DNA of 8,924 nucleotides. Source: Acidobacteriota bacterium (GTDB lineage: Bacteria > Acidobacteriota > Vicinamibacteria > Vicinamibacterales > 2-12-FULL-66-21). The position numbers and the translations under genes were made by a program. The notes beneath the pieces were generated by a model. It was not told where the DNA came from. It did not search any database and saw nothing but the letters and a program-made list of their open reading frames with translations. Within the stretch, counting starts at the first letter, position 1. Each line of letters starts with the position of its first letter. The DNA is taken from assembly GCA_013697225.1 (NCBI GenBank), contig JACCXG010000064.1, positions 1 to 8,924 on the forward strand, in the 5' to 3' direction. Positions 1 to 5,726 of this stretch are shown piece after piece.

Positions 1-134
1 CCGCTGCAGGTCTCTCTAGGCCGGACTCGAGCAGCAGGCCCGGCGTCGCGGGTCGCCTCGTGAGAAGCTCCCGCGCAACGTGTCGCCGCTCAGAGAAGCC
101 GCTCTCGGGAAGCTGAAAAAGCTGTCACCCCGAA
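1..134. other. Non-coding stretch at the window edge
   Basis: No reading frame here looks like a protein I recognise. The open frames are short and Arg/Ser-rich, as expected for GC-rich non-coding DNA. The stretch lies downstream of the minus-strand VOC gene. The minus strand has a five-T run at about 116-120, but no strong GC-rich stem directly before it, so I do not call a terminator. The last residues of a plus-strand gene entering from the left cannot be excluded, because one frame stays open from base 1 to a TGA at 61-63. Confidence 0.4.
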
Positions 135-230
135 GGCCAGCGGGAAACCGGCACTGGCACCGGGAGCTGGCCACTGGAAACTGGAAGCGGGCGGCGGGCA
201 GCTGGAACTGGGAACTGGAAACTGGAAATG
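135..230. repeat. Degenerate heptanucleotide tandem array, consensus GGAAACT
   Basis: The stretch splits into about fourteen consecutive units of 6-7 bases that nearly all begin with GG and often end in CT. The clearest are GGAAACC (143-149), GGCCACT (169-175), GGAAACT (176-182), GGCAGCT (197-203), GGGAACT (210-216) and GGAAACT (217-223). Some units are shortened to six bases (GGCACT, GGAGCT, GGAACT), and units such as GGAAGCG and GGCGGCG are diverged. It sits immediately downstream of the stop codon of the VOC gene, outside coding sequence. The most regular units are at the gene-proximal end, and regularity decays away from it. This looks like an old simple-sequence repeat that expanded by slippage and then mutated. 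A function is not evident. Confidence 0.75.
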
Positions 231-239
231 GCGAGCAGC

Positions 240-1121
240 TCAGCGCACCGTGAACGGCTCCATCAGCTCCACCCGCGTGCCGTCCGGATCGTACAGGTTC
301 AATTGATACCGCCCGTTCCTGCCGATCTGCGGAGGTGAGGGCAGCGGCCGCTTCAGTGCCACGCTCCGCCTGGCCACCTCCTCCCAAGCCGCCTGCATGT
401 CCGGAACACGCAGGCACAGGTGATGAAGAACCCCGCGCTGCTGACGGTTCGGGGCGGACGCTTCCAGCATGTACTCCAGATAGTCCGTGCCGTCCGGCAC
501 ACGCATGTTCACCCATCGGACGATGGCGTCTTCGCGTCCGCCGCGCCAGATCTCCGAGAAGCCAAGCGTGTCGCGGTAGAACGTGTGCGCGCGCGCTTCG
601 TCCCCGACGATCAGACCGGCGTGCAGGAGCCTGTCGGAGATCGCTTGTGCGGTGCGCGTGTCCGTGGCGGCGGGAGCAGGGGGCCAGCTCACCCCGACGA
701 ACTCGATCGTATGGCCGTCAGGGTCCGTCACCCGGATCGCGTCCTCGGTACATCGGTCTGCCGGCCGTTGAACCTCGAGGCCGCGGGACCGCAGGTGAAC
801 CGCCAGCGCGTTCACGTCGGGCGTTTCAAACGCCAGGTGGGACAGCCGCTCGTCGTCGGCCGGCGGAAGACCAGGTTCGAGACGGACGGACTGCCGCGCA
901 CCAACGGCATAGGTCAGTGAGGTGTTCTTCCCGGACGCACCTTCGAGCAACCCGAGCATCTCGCCATAGAAGACGCGGGCCGCCGCCATGTCGCTCACGC
1001 GGAATGCCACGTGGTGGAGACCGGTAATCCGCGGCCGTGGTGGTGCCCCCTGCGCGTGGACCAGCGCCGACACGGCCGCTCCCGCACCCAGCAGGAATAG
1101 GGCTCCGATTGTGGCTCTCAT
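240..1121 (-). CDS. Exported VOC (glyoxalase/dioxygenase superfamily) protein with two modules
   Basis: A 293-residue protein with an N-terminal signal peptide (residues 1-24, hydrophobic stretch ending VHAQ), followed by two vicinal-oxygen-chelate modules at about 34-145 and 165-288. Each module has the usual H...E layout. Module 1 shows GLHHVAF (H36/H37), LSHLAF (H95) and DPDGHTIEF (E140). Module 2 shows LLHAGLIV (H167), LHHLCLRV (H233/H234) and DPDGTRVELME (E285), so both could bind a divalent metal. The family includes glyoxalase I, extradiol dioxygenases and resistance proteins, and the substrate cannot be read from sequence. The frame stays open far upstream, but I chose the ATG at 1121 because it starts a proper signal peptide and has GGAGGA 3 nt before it. 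An exported location is unusual for the superfamily. It lies downstream of soxR on the same strand, 221 bp away, so joint transcription is possible but unsupported. Confidence 0.87.
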   Translation of the reverse strand: MRATIGALFLLGAGAAVSALVHAQGAPPRPRITGLHHVAFRVSDMAAARVFYGEMLGLLEGASGKNTSLTYAVGARQSVRLEPGLPPADDERLSHLAFETPDVNALAVHLRSRGLEVQRPADRCTEDAIRVTDPDGHTIEFVGVSWPPAPAATDTRTAQAISDRLLHAGLIVGDEARAHTFYRDTLGFSEIWRGGREDAIVRWVNMRVPDGTDYLEYMLEASAPNRQQRGVLHHLCLRVPDMQAAWEEVARRSVALKRPLPSPPQIGRNGRYQLNLYDPDGTRVELMEPFTVR

Positions 1122-1124
1122 CAG

Positions 1125-1130
1125 TCCTCC
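1125..1130 (-). promoter_or_regulatory. Ribosome binding site of the VOC gene
   Basis: GGAGGA on the minus strand, 3 nt before the ATG at 1121. It decides the start: the same frame is open for more than 100 further codons upstream without a comparable site. Confidence 0.65.
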
Positions 1131-1227
1131 GGGCGTCCTCACCTCGCAAGCGGATCGGGCCGCAGCTGCAGCTTCAGCACTTTGCTGGTCGTCCCCTGGC
1201 CTTCCTTCCATGTGGAACGGCGTACGG

Positions 1228-1262
1228 GTGCTGACCGTTGCCCGGGGGCAACCGGTGAGCAC
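1228..1262. terminator. Strong imperfect hairpin downstream of soxR
   Basis: The arms are GTGCT-G-ACCG-TTGCCC and GGGCAA-C-CGGT-G-AGCAC around two central G bases. This gives 15 base pairs with one G/G mismatch and one bulged C. It lies about 80 nt beyond the soxR stop codon on the minus strand and about 105 nt before the VOC start. No T tract follows on either strand, so it is not a textbook intrinsic terminator. It could end or protect the soxR transcript, or be a structure in the leader of the VOC gene. Confidence 0.35.
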
Positions 1263-1342
1263 GCCTCGTGCTCTTCCCTGACGGCGCGCTGCGGGAACGC
1301 TACCACGCACCGGGTGGAGGTTCAAAAGGGCCGAAACGGCGT

Positions 1343-1807
1343 TCAGAGGGGGGATCGTACGTCGCGACGCGGTGCCCCGCCCCAGAAGAGCGGCCCGGGG
1401 CCCTGGCGTGCCGCCCGATCGTCCGGATTGGCGAGCCGGCACTTCTCCAGGGACAGGCAGCCGCAGCTGATGCACCCGGTGAGCCCGGCCTTCAGCCGCT
1501 CGAGCTCCGCAATCCGCGCATCGATGCGCGTCGTCCAGCCTCTCGACAGCCTGGCCCAGTGCTCGCTCTGCGGGACGCGGTTTTCAGGAAGCTTCGCGAG
1601 CTCCGCACCCACTTCGTCGAGCGTGAGACCGACCCTCTGCGCAAAGACGATGAACGCCACCCGGCGCAGCACCGACCGCAGGTAACGGCGATGCCCCGAG
1701 AGGTTGCGCTCGGCGTGAATCAGGCCCCGTGACTCATAGAAGCGCAGCGCGGATGTCGCTACCCCGCTTCGCCGCGCCAGGTCTCCAATGGTCAGCTCCC
1801 CCTTCAT
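1343..1807 (-). CDS. soxR: SoxR, redox-sensing MerR-family transcriptional regulator
   Basis: A 154-residue protein, the usual SoxR length. Residues 4-73 are a MerR-type winged helix-turn-helix (LTIGDLARRSGV, then LRFYESRGLI and GHRRY), followed by a dimerisation helix at about 76-108. The diagnostic part is the cluster-binding loop at 112-123, CISCGCLSLEKC (C112, C115, C117, C123), the C-x2-C-x-C-x5-C pattern that holds the 2Fe-2S cluster in SoxR. In the family, oxidation or nitrosylation of this cluster by redox-cycling compounds switches on target promoters. The start at 1807 gives the conserved MerR N-terminus; the open frame upstream of it would run through the operator. The residues after 131 are a non-conserved tail rich in Gly, Pro and Arg. 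The gene is divergent from the reductase, and the SoxR site lies 26 bp before its start. Confidence 0.95.
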   Translation of the reverse strand: MKGELTIGDLARRSGVATSALRFYESRGLIHAERNLSGHRRYLRSVLRRVAFIVFAQRVGLTLDEVGAELAKLPENRVPQSEHWARLSRGWTTRIDARIAELERLKAGLTGCISCGCLSLEKCRLANPDDRAARQGPGPLFWGGAPRRDVRSPL

Positions 1808-1813
1808 TCCCGC

Positions 1814-1842
1814 AGTATGGACGTCAAAGGGCTTGACTTCAA
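1814..1842 (-). promoter_or_regulatory. Predicted leaderless soxR promoter overlapping the SoxR operator
   Basis: On the minus strand, TTGAAG (1837-1842) and CATACT (1814-1819) are separated by exactly 17 bp. Each matches four of six bases of the sigma-70 consensus. Transcription would begin about 7 nt after the -10, at or next to the ATG at 1807, so the mRNA would have almost no leader. The -35 hexamer lies inside the SoxR palindrome, so bound SoxR should block its own transcription. This is inferred from position only. Confidence 0.5.
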
Positions 1843-1863
1843 GTGCACTTGAACTTGTATCGT
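1833..1863 (+). promoter_or_regulatory. SoxR-controlled promoter with soxbox (19-bp spacer)
   Basis: A -35 element TTGACT (1833-1838) and a -10 element TATCGT (1858-1863) are 19 bp apart, the over-long spacer typical of MerR-family activated promoters. A perfect 16-bp palindrome, TTCAAGTGCACTTGAA (1838-1853), starts at the last base of the -35. From memory, the E. coli soxS promoter has the same geometry, with a CTCAAGTTAACTTGAG core; the CAAGT/ACTTG half-sites are identical here. The promoter points at the FMN reductase gene, with an expected start near 1870 and a leader of about 33 nt. With soxR adjacent and divergent, the reductase is very likely a direct SoxR target. Confidence 0.85.
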
Positions 1864-1888
1864 CGCAGGGGATGAATGGATGAAACAC

Positions 1889-1894
1889 GAGGAG
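1889..1894 (+). promoter_or_regulatory. Ribosome binding site of the FMN reductase gene
   Basis: GAGGAG, 8 nt before the ATG at 1903. It favours this start over the in-frame ATG at 1876, which has no such site and lies only a few bases after the expected transcription start. Confidence 0.65.
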
Positions 1895-1902
1895 ATGACC
1901 AG

Positions 1903-2550
1903 ATGGCCAGCAAAGAACCGACAGTGACAACCCCGGACCGCGAAGCCGCGGCTGGGACCATGGACGACGAGACCCCGAAGGGCGAGCGTTCACTTCGGCT
2001 TGCAATTATCGTTGGCAGCACAAGACAGGGGCGCTTCGCTCCGACCGTGGCGGCATGGTTTGCCGACCGGGCACAGCAGCGTGGCGATCTCACCATCGAC
2101 GTGATCGACCTTGCCGGGTCCGGGCTGCCGGACGTGCTCGGGTCCACACCGGTACCAGAGGTTGCCGCGATGAGCGCTCGGCTCTCCGCCGCGGATGCGT
2201 TCGTTGTGGTGACCCCCGAGTACAACCACAGCTTTCCCGCCGCGCTGAAGAACGCGATTGACTGGCATTACTCCGAGTGGCGGACGAAGCCTGTTGGTTT
2301 CGTCAGCTACGGGGGAGCCTCAGGAGGCCTGCGGGCCGTCGAGCAACTGCGCCAGGTGTTTGCCGAGTTGCACACCGTCACGGTTCGCGACACGGTCAGC
2401 TTTCACGGCGGCGCGCGGCAGTTCGGATCGGACGGTGTGCCACTCGAGCCGGCGCGCCCGAATGCCGCGGCAGGGAGGATGCTGGACCAGCTCGCCTGGT
2501 GGGCCCGCGCGCTGCGCGAGGCGAGAACTGCACGGCCGTATGCCGCCTGA
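1903..2550 (+). CDS. NADPH-dependent FMN reductase family protein (flavodoxin-like fold)
   Basis: A 215-residue soluble protein. After a polar tail of about 30 residues, the flavodoxin-like domain begins with LRLAIIVGSTRQGR (31-44), whose GSTRQGR loop binds the FMN phosphate. The second signature is TPEYNHSFPAALKNAIDW (104-121), and the third is the flavin-contacting SYGGASGG loop (135-142). These three are the hallmarks of the NAD(P)H-dependent FMN reductase / azoreductase / quinone reductase group, which passes electrons from NAD(P)H through FMN to quinones, azo dyes or metals. The true substrate is not visible. The SoxR-type promoter directly upstream suggests a role in handling redox-cycling compounds such as quinones or phenazines. 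The frame is open upstream to 1876, but the ribosome binding site and promoter position support 1903. Confidence 0.92.
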   Translation: MASKEPTVTTPDREAAAGTMDDETPKGERSLRLAIIVGSTRQGRFAPTVAAWFADRAQQRGDLTIDVIDLAGSGLPDVLGSTPVPEVAAMSARLSAADAFVVVTPEYNHSFPAALKNAIDWHYSEWRTKPVGFVSYGGASGGLRAVEQLRQVFAELHTVTVRDTVSFHGGARQFGSDGVPLEPARPNAAAGRMLDQLAWWARALREARTARPYAA

Positions 2551-2560
2551 TTCGATGACG

Positions 2561-2731
2561 TCAGCTTCGCGCTGCTGCAGCCACGATTTTCCGCCCGGCC
2601 GCGGCAGCGGTAAAGACTATGGCCGGCAGCCATGCAGCCGCGGCTCCCGGGAACGTCCCGTCGCGCCCGGCAGTGACGGCAGCGCCAAGGAGAACGAAGT
2701 ACGAGAGGCAGGCGCCGCACGCATGTTTCTC
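2561..2731 (-). pseudogene. Possible remnant of an LptF/LptG-type permease C-terminus
   Basis: A minus-strand frame between a TAG at 2732-2734 and a TGA at 2561-2563 encodes 56 residues with no usable start codon. It reads as a membrane segment (YFVLLGAAVTAG), a short polar loop, then FPGAAAAWLPAIVF and a second hydrophobic stretch ending in a basic tail. This resembles the end of LptF/LptG permeases of the lipopolysaccharide export complex, where a G-x-L/F-P-x-x-x-A-x-W-L-P motif precedes the last transmembrane helix. The frame upstream is closed and the other frames do not continue the homology, so it would be a decayed fragment. GC-rich non-coding DNA easily gives Ala-rich frames. The WLP motif in the right context is my only strong reason for the call. 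Confidence 0.33.
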
Positions 2732-2846
2732 CTACACGGGCCCGGGCCGCTGCCAATCGCGTGGATCGACCGGACTTCATGTCAGCACCTGGACTACGCC
2801 GTTTTGCGCACGCAAGCGTGGCGATCCTTCGGGCGTGGTTCGTTGT

Positions 2847-2852
2847 TACCAT
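2847..2852 (+). promoter_or_regulatory. Possible -10 element placing a leaderless start
   Basis: TACCAT lies 5 nt before the ATG at 2858, the distance expected when transcription begins at or beside the start codon. No good -35 is visible 16-18 bp upstream. The GAGG next to the ATG is too close to act as a normal ribosome binding site. Confidence 0.3.
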
Positions 2853-2857
2853 GAGGA

Positions 2858-3265
2858 ATGGCTCTCGACGAACGCGCCTTCTTCACGGAACGTCCTGAAA
2901 CCCGACAGGGCCGGTACCAGTGCCCGAAATGCCGGCGGACCGGCGACTACACCATCCGCTGGGTCCGCCGCGCCAAGAAGGACAGGCTGCCTCCGGGCTC
3001 CGACGAGCGCGACCGGGCCCGATTCGCCAAGCTGCGCGATTACCTGCTGAGGCTGGACGACGAGGTCACCTGCAAGACCTGCGGCAGAAAATTCGAGATC
3101 CCCTCGCAGCACTCGCTCATGTTCGTGGACCAGCTTGCCGGCCTGCCCAACGAGGAGGATCTCGAACGGGAGATCGCGGCAGCTTCCGGGGAGACCGGAC
3201 CGGCCCCTGAGAGCAAGCCGCCGTTGCCGGCGCGCTTCACCCGGAAGTCCAGCGGCTGGAAGTAG
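2858..3265 (+). CDS. Small four-cysteine, zinc-ribbon-like protein of unknown function
   Basis: A 135-residue soluble protein with two CxxC pairs, YQCPKC (C22, C25) and VTCKTCGRKFEIP (C72, C75). They are separated by a basic stretch of about 45 residues (RWVRRAKKDR, 35-43, then DERDRARFAKLRDYL). The second pair followed by GRKFEI is typical of a zinc-ribbon knuckle, so the four cysteines probably hold one zinc ion. A basic zinc ribbon often binds nucleic acid or a protein partner, but I do not recognise this family and assign no function. The C-terminal 30 residues are Pro/Ala-rich and likely disordered. Coding quality is good: the composition is balanced, and the frame fits between the upstream gap and the convergent deacetylase gene, whose end is 46 bp away. 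The start is the first ATG before the cysteine region. Confidence 0.75.
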   Translation: MALDERAFFTERPETRQGRYQCPKCRRTGDYTIRWVRRAKKDRLPPGSDERDRARFAKLRDYLLRLDDEVTCKTCGRKFEIPSQHSLMFVDQLAGLPNEEDLEREIAAASGETGPAPESKPPLPARFTRKSSGWK

Positions 3266-3311
3266 GGCCGCTGAACTCCGGAAGAGCTGGTGTCAAGGCG
3301 CGACGCTAGGG

Positions 3312-4247
3312 CTACGGCAGGAAGGGGAACAGCTTCCGGATCATCGCCTCGTCCGGACGTGTGCCGTACTCGCAGATCTCGAACGCCTCCGCATGGCGCA
3401 CGGCGTTCCCCTTCTCCGCCCCGTACCATTTGGTTAGTGATTCCCGAACGGCGGCGTTCGGCTCACCACCGCGCGACTTCCGGAGCCACGCTTTGCGTTC
3501 GGCAGCCCCGGCTGGCACGGATTCCAGGTTGTTGGCCACCCACGGCAGCCACTCGTAGAACTGCGAGGCGTGCGCGTCGAGCATGTCTATCTTCTTGTCG
3601 ATGACATCGTCTATTGATACGGCGACGTCGGGGCGGAAGGGGTTCGGCCGCTGAAACCCGTCCTGGAAATACATGAAGACGGGATTCCTGCGGAGGGCCG
3701 GGGTATCGGGCGCGATGTTCGGTACGACGACCATGTAGGCGGCGTCCTGCACGAGCACTCCCGTGTAGCGGTGGTCCGGGTGATAGTCGTTCGGGCGCGG
3801 GGCGAGCACGAGATCGGCGTTCCATTCACGGATTTGCCGGATGATCTGCTCGCGGACGTGGAGGGTCGGCAGCAGCTCCCCGTCGTGGTTGTCGAGCACG
3901 ACATAGTCGATGCCGATGCGGCGGCCTGCTTCGCGGGCCTCGGCGCGTCGCCGAGCCGCGAGCGCACCGCCCCCTTCCGTCTGGTGCCCGGCGTCCCCGT
4001 TGGTCACCGCCACGAAGCGGACCCGATGGCCGAGCGCCGCGTACTTGGCAGCGGTGCCCCCCGCCCGGATATCGCAATCGTCGGGATGTGCCCCGAAGGC
4101 GATGATGTTGAGCTTCCCGTCCGTCGCCGGCCCCTTCGTACGCTCAGGCTGTGCCTGCGCGCTGGCCTCGGCGTCAGGATGTATCCCTGGCGTGTTGAAC
4201 GCCTGTACGGCGGCCCACATCAGGGCCGTGAACATCGCAACTCTCAT
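3312..4247 (-). CDS. Exported PIG-L family (LmbE-like) deacetylase
   Basis: A 311-residue protein starting with a signal-peptide-like segment (MRVAMFTALMWAAVQAF, cleavage probably near ASAQAQ at 28-33). The mature part begins with IIAFGAHPDDCDIRAGG (48-64). The zinc ligands expected from MshB-type enzymes are present: H54 and D57 in AHPDD, and the final His of HPDH (156-159). Asp56 is the likely catalytic base. GHRVRFVAVTNGDAGH (73-88) and RPNDYHPDHRYTG (151-163) are further family motifs. PIG-L enzymes remove N-acetyl groups from GlcNAc-type sugars or related amides; the substrate here is unknown. The residue after AHPDD is Cys rather than the common Glu. I chose the ATG at 4247 because it begins the signal peptide and has GAGG 8 nt upstream; the open frame extends to 4313. 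It is divergent from the glycosyltransferase, and a link through sugar chemistry is only possible. Confidence 0.9.
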   Translation of the reverse strand: MRVAMFTALMWAAVQAFNTPGIHPDAEASAQAQPERTKGPATDGKLNIIAFGAHPDDCDIRAGGTAAKYAALGHRVRFVAVTNGDAGHQTEGGGALAARRRAEAREAGRRIGIDYVVLDNHDGELLPTLHVREQIIRQIREWNADLVLAPRPNDYHPDHRYTGVLVQDAAYMVVVPNIAPDTPALRRNPVFMYFQDGFQRPNPFRPDVAVSIDDVIDKKIDMLDAHASQFYEWLPWVANNLESVPAGAAERKAWLRKSRGGEPNAAVRESLTKWYGAEKGNAVRHAEAFEICEYGTRPDEAMIRKLFPFLP

Positions 4248-4337
4248 GATGATGACCTCGTCGCCACGGCAGATGCCCCCGCCAGGTGCCGTCGAGCGCC
4301 GAAATGCGCACATGGCTGACAGCCGCTTCCCCCTGCA

Positions 4338-4366
4338 GGATACGACGCTTCATGAGCGGATACGAT
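4338..4366 (+). promoter_or_regulatory. Direct repeat GGATACGA in the divergent intergenic region, with a possible -10
   Basis: GGATACGA occurs at 4338-4345 and again at 4358-4365, exactly 20 bp apart, about two helical turns. The second copy contains TACGAT (4361-4366), a possible -10 for the glycosyltransferase, 11 nt before its ATG. The spacing suggests either an operator for a dimeric regulator or chance. No good -35 is visible. Confidence 0.25.
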
Positions 4367-4377
4367 GGTGATGGCCC

Positions 4378-5685
4378 ATGCACGCCATCCTGACGCCGGT
4401 TGGATCCAGCGGTGACGTCAACCCCTTCGTCACGATTGGCCGAGAGCTCCGGCGCCGTGGCCACGACGTGACGGTCCTCGCCGCCGAGCCGTTCGCCGGG
4501 GTCGTTTCCAACGCGGGCCTTGCGTTCGTCTCGACATGGAGCGCCGAAGACTACGCACACATCACGAGCCATCCCGACCTCTGGCACCCGAGCCGCGGTA
4601 TCGGGCTGGTGCTCCAGGCCGTTGCGAGTGGCCTCCGGTCCGCCTACGCGGCGATCCGGCAAGTGCACGAGCCTGGCCGGACCATCGTCGTCGGGCATAC
4701 CCTGGCACTGGTCACCCGCGTCTTCGAGGAGGTGCACCGGGTACCGGCGGCGACCGTGCATCTCGCGCCCAACGTGTTCCGTTCGGATTTCCGGCAGCCG
4801 GCACTCGCGCCCGCCCGTGACATCTCGTGGTGGCCCCGCCAGGTGAAACGCGCACTGTGGTGGGGCGTGGATCGTGTGCTCATCGACCCGCACATCACGC
4901 CGGCGCTGAACCGGTGGCGGGCCGAGCTCGGGTTGCCGCCTGTCTCTCGCGTGTTCAACACGTGGCTGCACTCCCCGCAGCGCACGATCGGGTTGTTCCC
5001 CGACTGGTTCGCTGACCCGCAGCCTGACTGGCCCGTGCAGTCGCGGCTTTCCGGCTTCGTCCTGAGCGACGCGCCCGTCGCACCAGCGCTGACGGACAGC
5101 GAATCACCGGCCCGCACCCGGCTGACGGATGACGAGAGCCGTGACAGCCTCGACGCGTTCATTGCTGGTGGTCCGGCTCCGATCGTCTTCACCGCCGGCT
5201 CGGCAAATCGACAGGCGCGACGATTCTTCAGCACCGCTATCGAGGCGTCCGCCCGCACCGGCCTCCGGGCGGTCCTTGTCACGGGATACCGCGAGCACCT
5301 CCCCACCGTTCTGCCCGGGCACGTCTACCACGCGGGGTACGCGCCGTTCACGGCACTGTTTCCCCGAGCCGCCGCCATCGTGCATCACGGCGGTATCGGG
5401 ACCTGCGCGCAGGGGTTCGCGGCCGGCGTACCGCAGCTCGTCATGCCCATGGGTTTCGACCAGCCGGACAACGCCTGGCGGGTAGCCACCCTCGGCGCCG
5501 GCGAGACCATCGCCCCCTCGGCGTTCACGCCGCGGCGCGTCTCCAAAGCACTGGACCGGCTCCTCTCGAGCGAACGCATCCTGGCGGCCTGTCGCGAATG
5601 GCAGCAGCGAATCCGGGCCGAGGATCCGGTGAAGCACGCGTGCGACCTCCTCGAGGAAACCTACGACCGAAACAAGAGGAGCTAG
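4378..5685 (+). CDS. GT-B fold glycosyltransferase, family 1, RhlB-like
   Basis: A 435-residue cytoplasmic enzyme of typical GT1 length. The N-terminal acceptor domain opens with MHAILTPVGSSGDVNPFVTI (1-20), the glycine loop shared by RhlB, sterol glucosyltransferases and macrolide glycosyltransferases, and continues with RELRRRGHDVTVLA. The C-terminal donor domain carries FTAGS (271-275) and the nucleotide-sugar motif AAIVHHGGIGTCAQGFAAGVPQLVMPMGFDQ, split over 332-362. In it H336/H337 and the GGIGT loop contact the diphosphate and D361-Q362 the sugar. It should move a sugar from a nucleotide donor to a lipid or small hydrophobic acceptor. RhlB uses dTDP-rhamnose, but the donor cannot be inferred here. 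The start is the first ATG giving the glycine loop; the ribosome binding site is weak. It is divergent from the PIG-L gene, 130 bp away. No lipid or polyketide synthesis genes are nearby to suggest the acceptor. Confidence 0.9.
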   Translation: MHAILTPVGSSGDVNPFVTIGRELRRRGHDVTVLAAEPFAGVVSNAGLAFVSTWSAEDYAHITSHPDLWHPSRGIGLVLQAVASGLRSAYAAIRQVHEPGRTIVVGHTLALVTRVFEEVHRVPAATVHLAPNVFRSDFRQPALAPARDISWWPRQVKRALWWGVDRVLIDPHITPALNRWRAELGLPPVSRVFNTWLHSPQRTIGLFPDWFADPQPDWPVQSRLSGFVLSDAPVAPALTDSESPARTRLTDDESRDSLDAFIAGGPAPIVFTAGSANRQARRFFSTAIEASARTGLRAVLVTGYREHLPTVLPGHVYHAGYAPFTALFPRAAAIVHHGGIGTCAQGFAAGVPQLVMPMGFDQPDNAWRVATLGAGETIAPSAFTPRRVSKALDRLLSSERILAACREWQQRIRAEDPVKHACDLLEETYDRNKRS

Positions 5686-5689
5686 TGCT

Positions 5690-5705
5690 GGCGCCGGTGA
5701 GCGCC
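5690..5705 (+). terminator. Small hairpin directly after the glycosyltransferase
   Basis: GGCGC and GCGCC pair around CGGTGA, starting 5 nt after the stop codon. The stem has only five base pairs and is followed by C bases rather than T bases, so termination activity is doubtful. Confidence 0.2.
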
Positions 5706-5713
5706 CCCCGGGC

Positions 5714-5719
5714 TACACT
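5714..5719 (+). promoter_or_regulatory. Possible -10 element before the small leader ORF
   Basis: TACACT matches the -10 consensus at four of six positions. It is followed 7 nt later by the ATG at 5727, the spacing of a leaderless transcript. The expected -35 region is plain GC-rich sequence, so the call rests on the -10 alone. Confidence 0.3.
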
Positions 5720-5726
5720 CTGGCTC

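Larger units (their letters stand above)
2551..2857. other. 307-bp gap without an intact gene
   Basis: The plus-strand frames crossing this gap are rich in Arg, Ser and Gly and match nothing I know. Its left half carries, on the minus strand, the permease-like fragment listed separately. The right half, about 2732-2840, shows nothing recognisable. No hairpin with a T tract marks the end of the reductase transcript. Confidence 0.5.

Noticed and set aside
135..230. CRISPR array
   Set aside because: The repeat is a continuous 6-7 base tandem without spacers, and no cas gene is present.
16..516. Long minus-strand ORF through the heptamer array and the end of the VOC gene
   Set aside because: It is in another frame of the VOC gene, and its Phe/Pro/Ser-rich part is only the translated repeat.
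1122..1475. N-terminal extension of the VOC protein
   Set aside because: The added residues are low-quality, overlap the end of soxR and precede a proper signal peptide that has its own ribosome binding site.
2403..2852. 149-codon minus-strand ORF with several Cys/Arg pairs
   Set aside because: It overlaps the reductase gene, is Arg-rich and has no recognisable fold; the adjacent frame with the permease-like motif is the better candidate.
3312..5685. PIG-L deacetylase plus glycosyltransferase as a sugar-thiol (mycothiol/bacillithiol-like) pathway
   Set aside because: The deacetylase is exported, the two genes are divergent, and no cysteine ligase or acetyltransferase of those pathways is adjacent; the pairing alone does not support it.
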